Shown: one piece after another, positions 38,351 to 52,400 of the stretch
Layout: the number at the start of each line of letters is the position of its first letter
Numbering within the stretch: the first letter of the stretch is position 1
Source of the DNA: Panulirus ornatus
Lineage: Eukaryota > Arthropoda > Malacostraca > Decapoda > Palinuridae
Direction: 5' to 3'
Length of the DNA: 64,000 nucleotides
Assembly (NCBI RefSeq): GCF_036320965.1
Contig: NC_092264.1
Coordinates: forward strand, 12,994,394-13,058,393
The notes under the pieces: generated by a model
Databases searched by the model: none
Told to the model about the DNA's origin: nothing
Seen by the model: the letters and a program-made list of their open reading frames with translations, nothing else
Translations under genes and position numbers: made by a program

Positions 38351-41300
38351 TGACTGCACCCGGGAGCTCAGAGTAGCAACCCTACCTTATGATGTCCTGT
38401 TTGGTTCCTCTTCCCCTCACGTCGCCTTTCTTGGCCTCGGTAGCTCATTCATGTGAATGTTGACTCTTTAATAAGCTCGATCAACTGTTGAAATGCGACT
38501 CTGGGTGGAAGACGGTCCAAATAGGAGAACATAAGGTAGAGTTCCTGCGTTAAAGTAGCCGGATGACGTCGTCTGATGGGTTGGGCTTGGACATGACCAA
38601 TCATTGGTCAGATGGTTTATAGGAAAAAAATCCCGCCCTTCTCATGACGTCACTCGGGCAACTCAGAGTAGCAACCCTACCTTATGTGTTCCTATTTTGT
38701 TTGTCTTCCCCTCACGTCGCCTTTATTTGCATCGCTTGCTTATTCATGTGAATGTTGCCTCTTTAATATAAAAAGCTCGGTCAACTGCTGAAATGCGACT
38801 ATGGTCGGAAGACGGTCCAAATAGGAGAACATAAGGTAGGGTTACTGCTTTGAAGTAGTCGGAAGACGTCATGTGATACGTGGGGTTTGGGAATAACCGA
38901 CCAATCATTGATGAGAAAATTTGTGGGTTCAGAGCCCCGCCCTTCTCATGACATCACCCGGGAGCTCAGAGAAGCAACCCTACCTTATGATGTGCTGTTT
39001 GGTTTCTCTTCTGGTCACGGTGGCCTTTATTGGCCTCTTTGGCTCATTCATGTGAATGTCGACTCTTTAATAAGCTCGGTCAACTGTTGCAATGCGACTA
39101 TGGGCGGAAGACGGTCAAAAAAGGAGAACGTAAGGTAGATTTGGTGTGTTGATGTACCCGGATGACGTTATTTAATAGATGGGGCTTGGAACTTACCTAC
39201 CAATCATTGATCAGACAATTTGTGTGTTCAGAGCCCCGCTCTTCTCCTGACTGCACCCGGGAGCTCAGAGTAGCAACCCTATCTTATGATGTCCTGTTTG
39301 GTTCCTCTTCCCCTCACGTCGCCTTTCTTGGCCTCGGTAGCTCATTCATGTGAATGTTGACTCTTTAATAAGCTCGATCAACTGTTGAAATGCGACTCTG
39401 GACTTAAGCTTGTCCAAATAGGAGAACATAAGGTAGAGTTCCTGCGTTAAAGTAGCCGGATGACGTCGTCTGATGGGTTGGGCTTGGACATGACCAATCA
39501 TTGGTCAGATAGATAGATGGTTTATAGGAAAAAAATCCCGCCCTTCTCATGACGTCACTCGGGCAACAAAGAGTAGCAACCCTACCTTATGTGTTCCTAT
39601 TTGGTTTGGCTTCCCCTCACGTCGCCTTTATTTGCCTCGCTTGCTTATTCATGTGAATGTTGACTCTTTAATATAATAAGCTCGGTCAGCTGCTGAAATG
39701 CGACTATGGTCGGAAGACGGTCCAAATAGGAGAACATAAGGTAGGGTTGCTGCTTTGAAGTAGTCGGAAGACGTCATCTGATACGTGGGGTTTGGGAATA
39801 ACCGACCAATCATTGATGAGAAAATTTGTGGGTTCAGAGCCCCGTCCTTCTCATGACATCACCCGGGAGCTCAGAGAAGCAACCCTACCTTATGATGTGC
39901 TGTTTGGTTTCTCTTCTTTTCACGGTGGCCTCTATTGGCCTCTTTGGCTCATTCATGTGAATGTCGACTCTTTAATAAGCTCGGTCAACTGTTGCAATGC
40001 GACTTTGGGCGGAAGACGGTCCAAAAAGGAGAACATAAGGTAGATTTGGTGTGTTGATGTACCCGGATGACGTCATTTGATAGATGGGGCTTGGAACTTA
40101 CTGACCAATCATTGATCAGGTGATTTGTGTGTTCAGAGCCCCGCTCTTCTCATGACGTCACCCGAGAGCTCAGAGTAGCAACGCAACCCTATGATGTCCT
40201 GTTTGGTTTCTCTTCCCCTCAGGTCGCCTTTCTTGGCCTCGCTGGCTCATTCATGTAAATGTCGACTCTTTAATAAGCTCGGTGAACTGCTGGAATGCGA
40301 CTATGGGCGGAAGACGGTCCAAAAAGGAGAACATGAGGTAGATTTGGTGTGTTGATGTACCCGGATGACGTCATTTGATAGGTAGGACTTGTAACTTACC
40401 GACCAATCATTGATCAGATAATTTTTGGGTTCAGAGCCCCGCTCTTCTCATGACGTCACCCGGGAGCTCGGGCAACTGCTGAAATTGCTGAAATGCAACT
40501 CCTGGCAGAAGGCGGTTCAAATAGGAGTACATAATGTATGGTTCCTGCGATGAAGTACACGGCTGACGTCATCTGATAGGTGGGGTTTGGCATTGACCGA
40601 CCAATCATTCATTCATCAGATAACTTGTGGGTTCAGAGCCCCGCTCTTTTCAAAACATCACCCGGGAGCTCAGAGAAGCAACCTTACCTTATGATGTCCT
40701 GTTTGGTTCTTCCGTTCACGGTGGCCTTTCTTGGCCTTGTTGGCTTATTCATGTGAATGTCGACTCTTTAATAATAAGCTCGGACAACAGCTGAAATGAG
40801 ACTCTGGCCGGAAGACGGTGCACACAGGAGAACATAAGTTTGGTTGCTGCGTTGAAGTACACGGCTGACGTCATCTGATAGGTGGGGTTTGGCATTGACC
40901 GACCAATCATTCATTCATCAGATAACTTGTGGGTTCAGAGCCCCGCTCTTTTCAAAACATCACCCGGGAGCTCAGAGAAGCAACCTTACCTTATGATTTC
41001 CTGTTTGGTTCTTCTTCCGTTCACGGTGGCCTTTCTTGGCCTTATTGGCTTATCATGTGAATGTCGACTCTTTAATAAGCTCGGACAACAGCTGAAATGC
41101 GACTCTGGGTGGAAGACGGTCCAAAAAGGAGAACATAAGGTAGATTTGGTGTGTTGATGTACCCGGATGACGTCATTTGATAGATGAGGCTTGGAACTTA
41201 CCGACCAATCATTGATCAGACAATTTGTGTGTTCAGAGCCCCGCTCTTCTCCTGACTGCACCCGGGAGCTCAGAGTAGCAACCCTACCTTATGATGTCCT

Positions 41301-44155
41301 GTTTGGTTCCTCTTCCCCTCACGTCGCCTTTCTTGGCCTCGGTAGCTCATTCATGTGAATGTTGACTCTTTAATAAGCTCGATCAACTGTTGAAATGCGA
41401 CTCTGGGTGGAAGACTGTCCAAATAGGAGAACATAAGGTAGAGTTCCTGCGTTAAAGTAGCCGGATGACGTCGTCTGATGGGTTGGGCTTGGACATGACC
41501 AATCATTGGTCAGATGGTTTATAGGAAAAAAATCCCGCCCTTCTCATGACGTCACTCGGGCAACTGAGAGTAGCAACCCTACCTTATGTGTTCCTATTTT
41601 GTTTGTCTTCCCCTCACGTCGCCTTTATTTGCCTCGCTTGCTTATTCATGTGAATGTTGACTCTTTAATATAAAAAGCTCGGTCAACTGCTGAAATGCGA
41701 CTATGGTCGGAAGACGGTCCAAATAGGAGAACATAAGGTAGGGTTACTGCTTTGAAGTAGTCGGAAGACGTCATCTGATACGTGGGGTTTGGGAATAACC
41801 GACCAATCATTGATGAGAAAATTTGTGGGTTCAGAGCCCCGCCCTTCTCATGACATCACCCGGGAGCTCAGAGAAGCAACCCTACCTTATGATGTGCTGT
41901 TTGGTTTCTCTTCTGGTCACGGTGGCCTTTATTGGCCTCTTTGGCTCATTCATGTGAATGTCGACTCTTTAATAAGCTCGGTCAACTGTTGCAATGCGAC
42001 TATGGGCGGAAGACGGTCCAAAAAGGAGAACGTAAGGTAGATTTGGTGTGTTGATGTACCCGGATGACGTTATTTGATAGATGGGGCTTGGAACTTACCT
42101 ACCAATCATTGATCAGACAATTTGTGTGTTCAGAGCCCCGCTCTTCTCCTGACTGCACCCGGGAGCTCAGAGTAGCAACCCTATCTTATGATGTCCTGTT
42201 TGGTTCCTCTTCCCCTCACGTCGCCTTTCTTCGCCTCGGTAGCTCATTCATGTGAATGTTGACTCTTTAATAAGCTCGATCAACTGTTGAAATGCGACTC
42301 TGGACTTAAGCTTGTCCAAATAGGAGAACATAAGGTAGAGTTCCTGCGTTAAAGTAGCCGGATGACGTCGTCTGATGGGTTGGGCTTGGACATGACCAAT
42401 CATTGGTCAGATAGATAGATGGTTTATAGGAAAAAAATCCCGCCCTTCTCATGACGTCACTCGGGCAACTGAGAGTAGCAACCCTACCTTATGTGTTCCT
42501 ATTTGGTTTGGCTTCCCCTCACGTCGCCTTTATTTGCCTCGCTTGCTTATTCATGTGAATGTTGACTCTTTAATATAATAAGCTCGGTCAGCTGCTGAAA
42601 TGCGACTATGGTCGGAAGACGGTCCAAATAGGAGAACATAAGGTAGGGTTGCTGCTTTGAAGTAGTCGGAAGACGTCATCTGATACGTGGGGTTTGGGAA
42701 TAACCGACCAATCATTGATGAGAAAATTTGTGGGTTCAGAGCCCCGCCCTTCTCATGACATCACCCGGGAGCTCAGAGAAGCAACCCTACCTTATGATGT
42801 GCTGTTTGGTTTCTCTTCTGGTCACGGTGGCCTTATTGGCCTCGCTGGCTCATTCATGTGAATGTCGACTCTTTAATAAGCTCGGTCAACTGTTGCAATG
42901 CGACTATGGGCGGAAGACGGTCCAAAAAGGAGAACATAAGGTAGATTTGGTGTGTTGATGTACCCGGATGACGTCATTTGATAGATGGGGCTTGGAACTT
43001 ACTGACCAATCATTGATCAGGTGATTTGTGTGTTCAGAGCCCCGCTCTTCTCATGACGTCACCCGAGAGCTCAGAGTAGCAACGCAACCCTATGATGTCC
43101 TGTTTGGTTTCTCTTCCCCTCAGGTCGCCTTTCTTGGCCTCGCTGGCTCATTCATGTGAATGTCGACTCTTTAATAAGCTCGGTGAACTGCTGCAATGCG
43201 ACTATGGGCGGAAGACGGTCCAAAAAGGAGAACATGAGGTAGATTTGGTGTGTTGATGTACCCGGATGACGTCATTTGATAGGTAGGACTTGTAACTTAC
43301 CGACCAATCATTGATCAGATAATTTGTGGGTTCAGAGCCCCGCTCTTCTCATGACGTCACCCGGGAGCTCGGGCAACTGCTGAAATTGCTGAAATGCAAC
43401 TCCTGGCAGAAGGCGGTTCAAATAGGAGGACATAATGTATGGTTGCTGCGATGAAGTACACGGCTGACGTCATCTGATAGGTGGGGTTTGGCATTGACCG
43501 ACCAATCATTCATTCATCAGATAACTTGTGGGTTCAGAGCCCCGCTCTTTTCAAAACATCACCCTGGAGCTCAGAGAAGCAACCTTACCTTATGATGTCC
43601 TGTTTGGTTCTTCTTCCGTTCACGGTGGCCTTTCTTGGCCTTGTTGGCTTATTCATGTGAATGTCGACTCTTTAATAAGCTCGGACAACAGCTGAAATGA
43701 GACTCTGGCCGGAAGACGGTGCAAACAGGAGAACATAAGTTTGGGTTGCTGCGTTGAAGTACACGGCTGACGTCATCTGATAGGTGGGGTTTGGCATTGA
43801 CCGACCAATCATTCATTCATCAGATAACTTGTGGGTTCAGAGCCCCGCTCTTTTCAAAACATCACCCGGGAGCTCAGAGAAGCAACCTTACCTTATGATG
43901 TCCTGTTTGGTTCTTCTTCCGTTCACGGTGGCCTTTCTTGGCCTTGTTGGCTTATTCATGTGAATGTCGACTCTTTAATAAGCTCGGACAACAGCTGAAA
44001 TGCGACTCTGGGTGGAAGACGGTCCAAAAAGGAGAACATAAGGTAGATTTGGTGTGTTGATGTACCCGGATGACGTCATTTGATAGATGAGGCTTGGAAC
44101 TTACCGACCAATCATTGATCAGACAATTTGTGTGTTCAGAGCCCCGCTCTTCTCC
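38351..44155 (-). repeat. Two 2,902-bp higher-order repeats
   Basis: The TGACTGCACC marker falls at 38351, 39248, 41253, 42150 and 44156, giving repeated spacings of 897/2,005 and 897/2,006 bp, so one period is 2,902-2,903 bp. Both copies share private variants such as GACTTAAGCTTGTCC (39401 and 42303 regions), the triple GATAGATAGATGG and AACGTAAGGTAG. The second copy has lost one T in CACGGTGGCCTTATTGG at about 42825. Each repeat holds two monomers with the marker, which suggests a fusion of two shorter HORs. No gene seen. Confidence 0.85.
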
Positions 44156-44200
44156 TGACTGCACCCGGGAGCTCAGAGAAGCAACCTTACCTTATGATGT
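44156..44200 (-). other. Out-of-register recombination junction
   Basis: The type-1 marker TGACTGCACCCGGGAGCTC (44156) is followed by AGAGAAGCAACCTTACC, which belongs to type 5, instead of AGAGTAGCAACCCTACC as at all other type-1 sites. The exchange lies in the shared CCCGGGAGCTCAGAG. It inserts an extra type-5/type-1 pair, giving the abnormal 602-bp marker spacing to 44758. Confidence 0.85.
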
Positions 44201-45539
44201 CCTGTTTGGTTCTTCTTCCGTTCACGGTGGCCTTTCTTGGCCTTGTTGGCTTATTCATGTGAATGTCGACTCTTTAATAAACTCGGACAACAGCTGAAAT
44301 TGAGACTCTGGCCGGAAGACGGTGCAAACAGGAGAACATAAGTTTGGTTGCTGCGTTGAAGTACCCGGCTGACGTCATCTGATAGGTGGGGTCTGGCATT
44401 GACCGACCAATCATTCATTCATCAGATAACTTGTGGGTTCAGAGCCCCCGCTCTTTTCAAAACATCACCCGGGAGCTCAGAGAAGCAACCTTACCTTATG
44501 ATGTCCTGTTTGCTTCTTCTTCCGTTCACGGTGGCCTTTCTTGGCCTTGTTGGCTTATTCATGTGAATGTCGACTCTTTAATAAGCTCGGACAACAGCTG
44601 AAATGCGACTCTGGGTGGGAAGACGGTCCAAAAAGGAGAACATAAAGTAGGATTGGTGTGTTGATGTACCCGATGACGTATTTGATAGATGGGGCTTGGA
44701 ACTTACCTACCAATCATTGATCAGACAATTTGTGTGTTCAGAGCCCCGCTCTTCTCCTGACTGCACCCGGGAGCTCAGAGTAGCAACCCTACCTTATGAT
44801 GTCCTGTTTGGTTCCTCTTCCCCTCACGTCGCCTTTCTTGGCCTCGGTAGCTCATTCATGTGAATGTTGACTCTTTAATAAGCTCGATCAACTGTTGAAA
44901 TGCGACTCTGGGTGGAAGCTTGTCCAAATAGGAGAACATAAGGTAGAGTTCCTGCGTTAAAGTAGCCGGATGACGTCGTCTGATGGGTTGGGCTTGGACA
45001 TGACCAATCATTGGTCAGATGGTTTATAGGAAAAAAATCCCGCCCTTCTCATGACGTCACTCGGGCAACTGAGAGTAGCAACCCTACCTTATGTGTTCCT
45101 ATTTTGTTTGTCTTCCCCTCACGTCGCCTTTATTTGCCTCGCTTGCTTATTCATGTGAATGTTGACTCTTTAATATAAAAAGCTCGGTCAACTGCTGAAA
45201 TGCGACTATGGTCGGAAGACGGTCCAAATAGGAGAACATAAGGTAGGGTTACTGCTTTGAAGTAGTCGGAAGGCGTCATCTGATACGTGGGGTTTGGGAA
45301 TAACCTACCAATCATTGATGAGAAAATTTGTGGGTTCAGAGCCCCGCCCTTCTCATGACATCACCCGGGAGCTCAGAGAAGCAACCCTACCTTATGATGT
45401 GCTGTTTGGTTTCTCTTCTGGTCACGGTGGCCTTTATTGGCCTCTTTGGCTCATTCATGTGAATGTCGACTCTTTAATAAGCTCGGTCAACTGTTGCAAT
45501 GCGACTATGGGCGGAAGACGGTCCAAAAAGGAGAACGTA

Positions 45540-45560
45540 AGGTAGATTCTGTTTGGTTTC
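45540..45560 (-). other. ~150-bp deletion junction
   Basis: GGTAGATT at 45541-45548 is joined directly to CTGTTTGGTTTCTC. In the paralogous copy at 42942-43105 the same two pieces are separated by ~151 bp holding the CRE, CCAAT box and GC box of one monomer. The deletion therefore removes one whole promoter-like cassette. Confidence 0.8.
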
Positions 45561-48500
45561 TCTTCCCCTCAGGTCGCCTTTCTTGGCCTCGCTGGCTCAT
45601 TCATGTGAATGTCGACTCTTTAGTAAGCTCGGTGAACTGCTCAATGCGACTATGGGTGGAAGACGGTCCAAAGAGGAGAACATGTGGTAGATTTGGTGTG
45701 TTGATGTATCCGGATGACGTCATTTGATAGATGAGGCTTGGAACTTACCGACCAATCATTGATCAGACAATTTGTGTGTTCAGAGCCCCGCTCTTCTCCT
45801 GACTGCACCCGGGAGCTCAGAGTAGCAACCCTACCTTATGATGTCCTGTTTGGTTCCTCTTCTCCTCACGTCGCCTTTCTTGGCCTCGGTAGCTCATTCA
45901 TGTGAATGTTGACTCTTTAATAAGCTCGATCAACTGCTGAAATGCGACTCTGGGTGGAAGACGGTCCAAATAGTAGAACATAAGTTAGAGTTCCTGCGTT
46001 AAAGTAGCCGGATGACGTCGTCTGATGGGTTGGGCTTGGACATGACCAATCATTGGTCAGATGGTTTATAGGAAAAAAATCCCGCACTTCTCATGACGTC
46101 ACTTGGGCAACTGAGAGTAGCAACCCTACCTTATGTGTTCCTATTTTGTTTGTCTTCCCCTCACGTCGCCTTCATTTGCCTCGCTTCCTTATTCATGTGA
46201 ATGTTGACTCTAATATAAAAAGCTCGGTCAACTGCTGAAATGCGACTATGGTCGGAAGACGGTCCAAATAGGAGAACATAAGGTAGGGTTACTGCTTTGA
46301 AGTAGTCGGAAGACGTCATGTGATACGTGGGGTTTGGGAAATATACCGACCAATCATTGATGAGAAAATTTGTGGGTTCAGAGCCCCGCCCTTCTCATGA
46401 ACTCACCCGGGAGCTAAGAGAAGCAACCCTACCTTATGATGTGCTGTTTGGTTTCTCTTCTGCTCACGGTGGCCTTTCTTGGCCTCTTTGGCTCATTCAT
46501 GTGAATGCCGAATCTTTGATAAGCTCGGTCAACTGTTGCAATGCGACTATGGGCGGAAGACGGTCCAAAAAGGAGAACATGAGGTAGATTTGTTGTGTTG
46601 ATGTACCCGGATGACGTCATTTGATAGGTAGGGCTTGTAACTTACCGACCAATCATTGATCAGATAATTTGTGGGTTCAGAGCTCCGCTCTTCTCATGAC
46701 GTCACCCGGGAGCTCGGGCAACTGCTGAAATTGCTGAAATGCAACTCCTGGCAGAAGGCGGTTCAAATAGGAGGACATAATGTATGGTTGCTGCGTTGAA
46801 GTACACGGCTGACGTCATCTGATAGGTGGGGTTTGGCATTGACCGACCAATCATTCATTCATCAGGTAACTTGTGAGTTCAGAGCCCCGCTCTTTTCAAA
46901 ACATCACCCGGGAGCTCAGAGAAGCAACCTTACCTTATGATGTCCTGTTTCGTTCTTCTTCCGTTCACGGTGGCCTTTCTTGGCCTTGTTGGCTTAGTCA
47001 TGTGAATGTCGACTCTATAAGCTCGGACAACAGCTGAAATGCGACTCTGGGTGCAAGACGGTCCAAAAAGGAGAACATAAGGTAGATTTGGTGTGTTGAT
47101 GTACTCGGATGACGTCATTTGATAGATGAGGCTTGGAACTTACCGACCAATCACTGATCAGACAATTTGTGTGTTCAGAGGCCCGTTCTTCTCCTGACTG
47201 CACCCGGGAGCTCAGAGTAGCAGCACTACCTTATGATGTCCTGTTTGGTTCCTCTTCCCCTCACGTCGCCTTTCTTGGCCTCGGTAGCTCATTCATGTGA
47301 ATGTTGACTCTTTAATATGCTCGATCAACTGTTGAAATGCGACTCTGGGTGGAAGACGGTCCAAATAGGAGAACATAAGGTAGAGTTCCTGCGTTAAAGT
47401 AGCCGGATGACGTCGTTTGATGGGTTGGTCTTGGACATGACCAATCATTGATCAGATGGTTTATAGGAAAAAAATCCCGCCCTTCTCATGACGTCACTCG
47501 GGCAACTGAGAGTAGCAACCCTACCTTATGTGTTCCTATTTTGTTTATCTTCCCCTCACGTCGCCTTTATTTGCGTCGCTTGCTTATTCATGTGAATGTT
47601 GACTTTTTAATATAAAAAGCTCGGTCAACTGCTGAAATGCGACTATGGTCGGAAGACGGTCCAAATAGGAGAACAGAAGGTAGGGTTACTGCTTTGAAGT
47701 AGTCGGAAGACGTCATCTGATACGTGGGGTTTGGGAATAACCGACCAATCATTGATGAGAAAATTTGTGTGTTCAGAGCCACGCCCTTCTCATGACATCA
47801 CCCGGGAGCTCAGAGAAGCAACCCTACCTTATGATGTGCTGTTTGGTTTCTCTTCTGGTCACGGTGGCCTTTATTGGCCTCTTTGGCTCATTCATGTGAA
47901 TGTCGACTCTTTAATAAGCTCGGTCAACTGTTGCAATGCGACTATGGGCGGAAGACGGTCCAAAAAGGAGAACGTAAGGTAGATTTGGTGTGTTGATGTA
48001 CCCGGATGACGTTATTTGATAGATAGGGCTTGGAACTTACATACCAATCATTGACCAGACAATTTGTGTGTTCAGAGCCCCGCTCTTCTGACTGCACCCG
48101 GGAGCTCAGAGTAGCAACCCTATCTTATGATGTCCTGTTTGGTTCCTCTTCCCCTCACGTCGCCTTTCTTCGCCTCTGTAGCTCATTCATGTGAATGTTG
48201 ACTCTTTAATAAGCTCGATCAACTGTTGAAATGCTACTCTGGACTTAAGCTTGTCCAAATAGGAGAACATAAGGTAGAGTTCCTGCGTTAAAGTAGCCGG
48301 ATGACGTCGTCTGATGGTTTGGGCTTGGACATGACCAATCACTGGTCAGATAGATAGATGGTGTATAGGAAAAAAATCCCGCCCTTCTCATGACGTCACT
48401 CGGGCAACTGAGAGTAGCAACCCTACCTTATGTTTTCCTATTTGGTTTGGCTTCCCCTCACGTCGCCTTTATTTGACTCGCTTGCTTATTCATGTGAATG

Positions 48501-49792
48501 TTGACTCTTTAATATAATAAGCTCGGTCAGCTGCTGAAATGCGACTATAGTCGGAAGACGGTCCAAATAGGAGAACATAAGGTAGGGTTGCTGCTTTGAA
48601 GTAGTCGGAAGACGTCATCTGATACGTGGGGTTTGGGAATAACCGACTAATCATTGATGAGAAAATTTGTGGGTTCAGAGCCCCGCCCTTCTCATGACAG
48701 CACCCGGGAGCTCAGAGAAGCAACCCTACCTTATGATGTGCTGTTTGGTTTCTCTTCTGGTCACGGTGGCCTTTATTGGCCTCGCTGGCTCATTCATGTG
48801 AATGTGGACTCTTTAATAAGCTCGGTCAACTGTTGCAATGCGACTATGGGCGGAAGACGGTCCAAAAAGGAGAACATAAGGTAGATTTGGTGTGTTGATG
48901 TACCCGGATGACGTCATTTGATAGATGGGGCTTGGAACTTACTGACCAATCATTGATCAGGTGATTTGTGTGTTCAGAGCCCCGCTCTTCTCATGACGTC
49001 ACCCGAGAGCTCAGAGTAGCAACGCAACCCTATGATGTCCTGTTTGGTTTCTCTTCCCCTCAGGTCGCCTTTCTTGGCCTCGCTGGCTCATTCATGTGAA
49101 TGTGGACTCTTTAATAAGCTCGGTGAACTGCTGCAATGCGACTATGGGCGGAAGACGGTCCAAAAAGGAGAACATGAGGTAGATTTGGTCGGTTGATGTA
49201 CCCGGATGACGTCATTTGATAGGTAGGACTTGTAACTTACCGACCAATCATTGATCAGATAATTTGTGGGTTCAGAGCCCCGCTCTTATCATGACGTCAC
49301 CCGGGAGCTCGGGCAACTGCTGAAATTGCTGAAATGCAACTCCTGGCAGAAGGCGGTTCAAATAGGAGGACATAATGTATGGTTGCTGCGATGAAGTACA
49401 CGGCTGACGTCATCTGATAGGTGGGGTTTGGCATTGACCGACCAATCATTCATTCATCAGATAACTTGTGGGTTCAGAGCCCCGCTCTTTTCAAAACATC
49501 ACCCGGGAGCTCAGAGAAGCAACCTTACCTTATGATTTCCTGTTTGGTTCTTCTTCCGTTCACGGTGGCCTTTCTTGGCCTTGTTGGCTTATTCATGTGA
49601 ATGTCGACTCTTTAATAAGCTCGGACAACAGCTGAAATGCGACTCTGGGTGCAAGACGGTCCAAAAAGGAGACCATAAGGTAGATTTGGTGTGTTGATGT
49701 ACTCGGATGACGTCATTTGATAGGTGAGGCTTGGAACTTACCGACCAATCATTGATCAGACAATTTGTGTGTTCAGAGCCCCGCTCTTCTCC

Positions 49793-52400
49793 TGACTGCA
49801 CCCGCGAGCTCAGAGTAGCAACACTACCTTATGATGTCCTGTTTGGTTCCTCTTCTCCTCACTTCGCCTTTCTTGGCCTCGGTAGCTCATTCATGTGAAT
49901 GTTGACTCTTTAATAAGCTCGATCAACTGTTGGAATGCGACTCTGGGTGGAAGACGGTCCAAATAGGAGAACATAAGGTAGAGTTCCTGCGTTAAAGTAG
50001 CCGGATGACGTCGTCTGATGGGTTGGGCTTGGACATGACCAATCATTGATCAGATGGTTTATAGGAAAAAAATCCCGCCCTTCTCATGACGTCACTCGGG
50101 CAACTGAGAGTAGCAACCCTACCTTATGTGTTCCTATTTTGTTTGTCTTCCCCTCACGTCGCCTTTATTAGCCTCGCTTGCTTATTCATGTGAATGTTGA
50201 CTCTTTAATATAAAAAGCTCGGTCAACTGCTGAAATGCGACTATGGTCGGAAGACGGTCCAAATAGGAGAACATAAGGTAGAGTTACTGCTTTGAAGTAG
50301 TCGGAAGACGTCATCTGATACGTGGGGTTTGGGAAATATACCGACCAATCATTGATGAGAAAATTTGTGGGTTCAGAGCCCCGCCCTTCTCATGACATCA
50401 CCCGGGAGCGCAGAGAAGCAACCCTACCTTATGATGTGCTGTTTGGTTTCTCTTCTGCTCACGGTGGCCTTTCTTGGCCTCTTTGGCTCATTCATGTGAA
50501 TGTCGACTCTTTAATAAGCTCGGTCAACTGTTGCAATGCGACTATGGGCGGAAGACGGTCCAAAAAGGAGAACATAAGGTAGATTTGGTGTGTTGATGTA
50601 CCAGGATGACGTCATTTGATAGATGGGGCTTGGAACTTACTGACCAATCATTGATCAGATAATTTGTGTGTTCAGAGCCCCGCTCTTCTCATGACGTCAC
50701 CCGAGAGCTCAGAGTAGCAACCCAACCTTATGATGTCCTGTTTGGTTTCTCTTCCCCTCAGGTCGCCTTTCTTGGCCTCGCAGGCTCAATCATGTGAATG
50801 TTGTTGACTCTTTAATAAGCTCAGTCATCTGGTGAAATGCGATTCTGGGCGGAAGACGGTCCAAATAGGAGAACATAAGGTAGAGTTCCTCCGTTAAAGT
50901 AAGCGGATGACGTCGTCTGATGGGTTGGGCTTGGACATGACCAATCATTGGTCAGATAGATGGTTTATAGGTACAAAATCCCGTCCTTCTCATGACGTCA
51001 CTCGGGCAACTGTGAGTAGCAACCCTACCTTATGATGTCCTATTTGGTTTCTCTTCCCCTCACGTCGCCTTTCTTTGCCTCGCTAGCTCATTCATGTGTG
51101 AATGTAGAAGACTCTTTGATAAGCTCGGTCAACTGCTGAAATGCGACTATGGTCGGAAGACGGTCCAAATAGGAGAACATAATGCAGGTTTGCTGCTTTG
51201 AAGTAGTCGGCTGACGTCATCTGATACGTGGGGTTTGGGATTAACCGACCAATCAATCATTGATGTGATAATTTGTGGGTTCAGAGCCCCGCCCTTCTCA
51301 TGACATCACCCGGTAGCTCAGAGAAGGAACGCTACCTTATGATATGCTTTTTGGTTTCTCTTCTGCTCACGGTGGCCTTTCTTGGCCTCGCTGGCTCATT
51401 CATGTGAATGTCGACTCTTTAATAAGCTCGGTGAACTGCTGCAATGCGACTATGGGAGGAAGACGGTCCAAAAAGGAGAACATGAGGTAGATTTGGTGGG
51501 TTGATATACCCGGATGACGTCATTTGATAGGTAGGGCTTGTGACTTACCGACCAATCATTGATCAGATTATTTGTGGGTTCAGAGCCCCGCTCTTCTCAT
51601 GACGTCACCCGGGAGCTCGGGCAACTGCTGAAATTGCTGAAATGCAACTCCTGGCAGAAGGCGGTTCAAATAGGAGGACATAATGTATGTTTGCTGCGTT
51701 GAAGTACACGGCTGACGTCATCTGATAGGTGGGGTTTGGCATTGACCGACCAATCATTCATTCATCAGATAACTTGTGGGTTCAGAGCCCCGCTCTTTTC
51801 AAAACATCACGCGGGAGCTCAGAGAAGCAACCTTACCTTATGATGTCCTGTTTGGTTCTTCTTCCGTTCACGGTGGCCTTTCTTGGCCTTGTTGGCTTAT
51901 TCATGTGAATGTCGACTCTTTAATAAGCTCGGACAACAGCTGAAGTGAGACTCTGGCCGGAAGACGGTGCAAACAGGAGAACATAAGTTTGGGTTGCTGC
52001 GTTGAAGTACACGGCTGACGTCATCTGATAGGTGGGGTTTGGCATTGACCGACCAATCATTCATTCATCAGATAACTTGTGGGTTCAGAGCCCCGCTCTT
52101 TTCAAAACATCACCCGGGGGCTCAGAGAAGCAACCTTACCTTATGATGTCCTGTTTGGTTCTTCTTCCGTTCACGGTGGCCTTTCTTGGCCTTGTTGGCT
52201 TATTCATGTGAATGTCGACTCTATAAGCTCGGACAACAGCTGAAATGCGACTCTGGGTGGAAGACGGTCCAAAAAGGAGAACATAAGGTAGATTTGGTGT
52301 GTTGATGTACCCGGATGACGTCATTTGATAGATGAGGCTTGGAACTTACCGACCAATCACTGATCAGACAATTTGTGTGTTCAGAGCCCCGCTCTTCTCC
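49793..52400 (-). repeat. 2,608-bp higher-order repeat
   Basis: The interval between TGACTGCACC markers 49793 and 52401. It contains the long monomer set with ATGTTGTTGACTC (about 50799), GTGTGAATGTAGAAGAC (about 51095) and GATATGCTTTTTGG (about 51341). The same 2.6-kb arrangement occurs between markers 35746 and 38351 (2,605 bp), and in reverse on the left arm around 3871-6765. No gene seen. Confidence 0.8.

Larger units (their letters stand above)
44156..49792 (-). repeat. Irregular satellite zone
   Basis: Marker positions 44156, 44758, 45800, 47195, 48089 and 49793 give spacings of 602, 1,042, 1,395, 894 and 1,704 bp, so no single period holds. The zone includes an out-of-register junction at about 44180, a ~150-bp deletion at about 45548 and several copies with fresh substitutions (for example TGGTTTGGGC, GTGTATAGG at about 48315-48370). 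The 602- and 1,042-bp spacings look like the products of unequal exchange. No gene seen. Confidence 0.75.
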
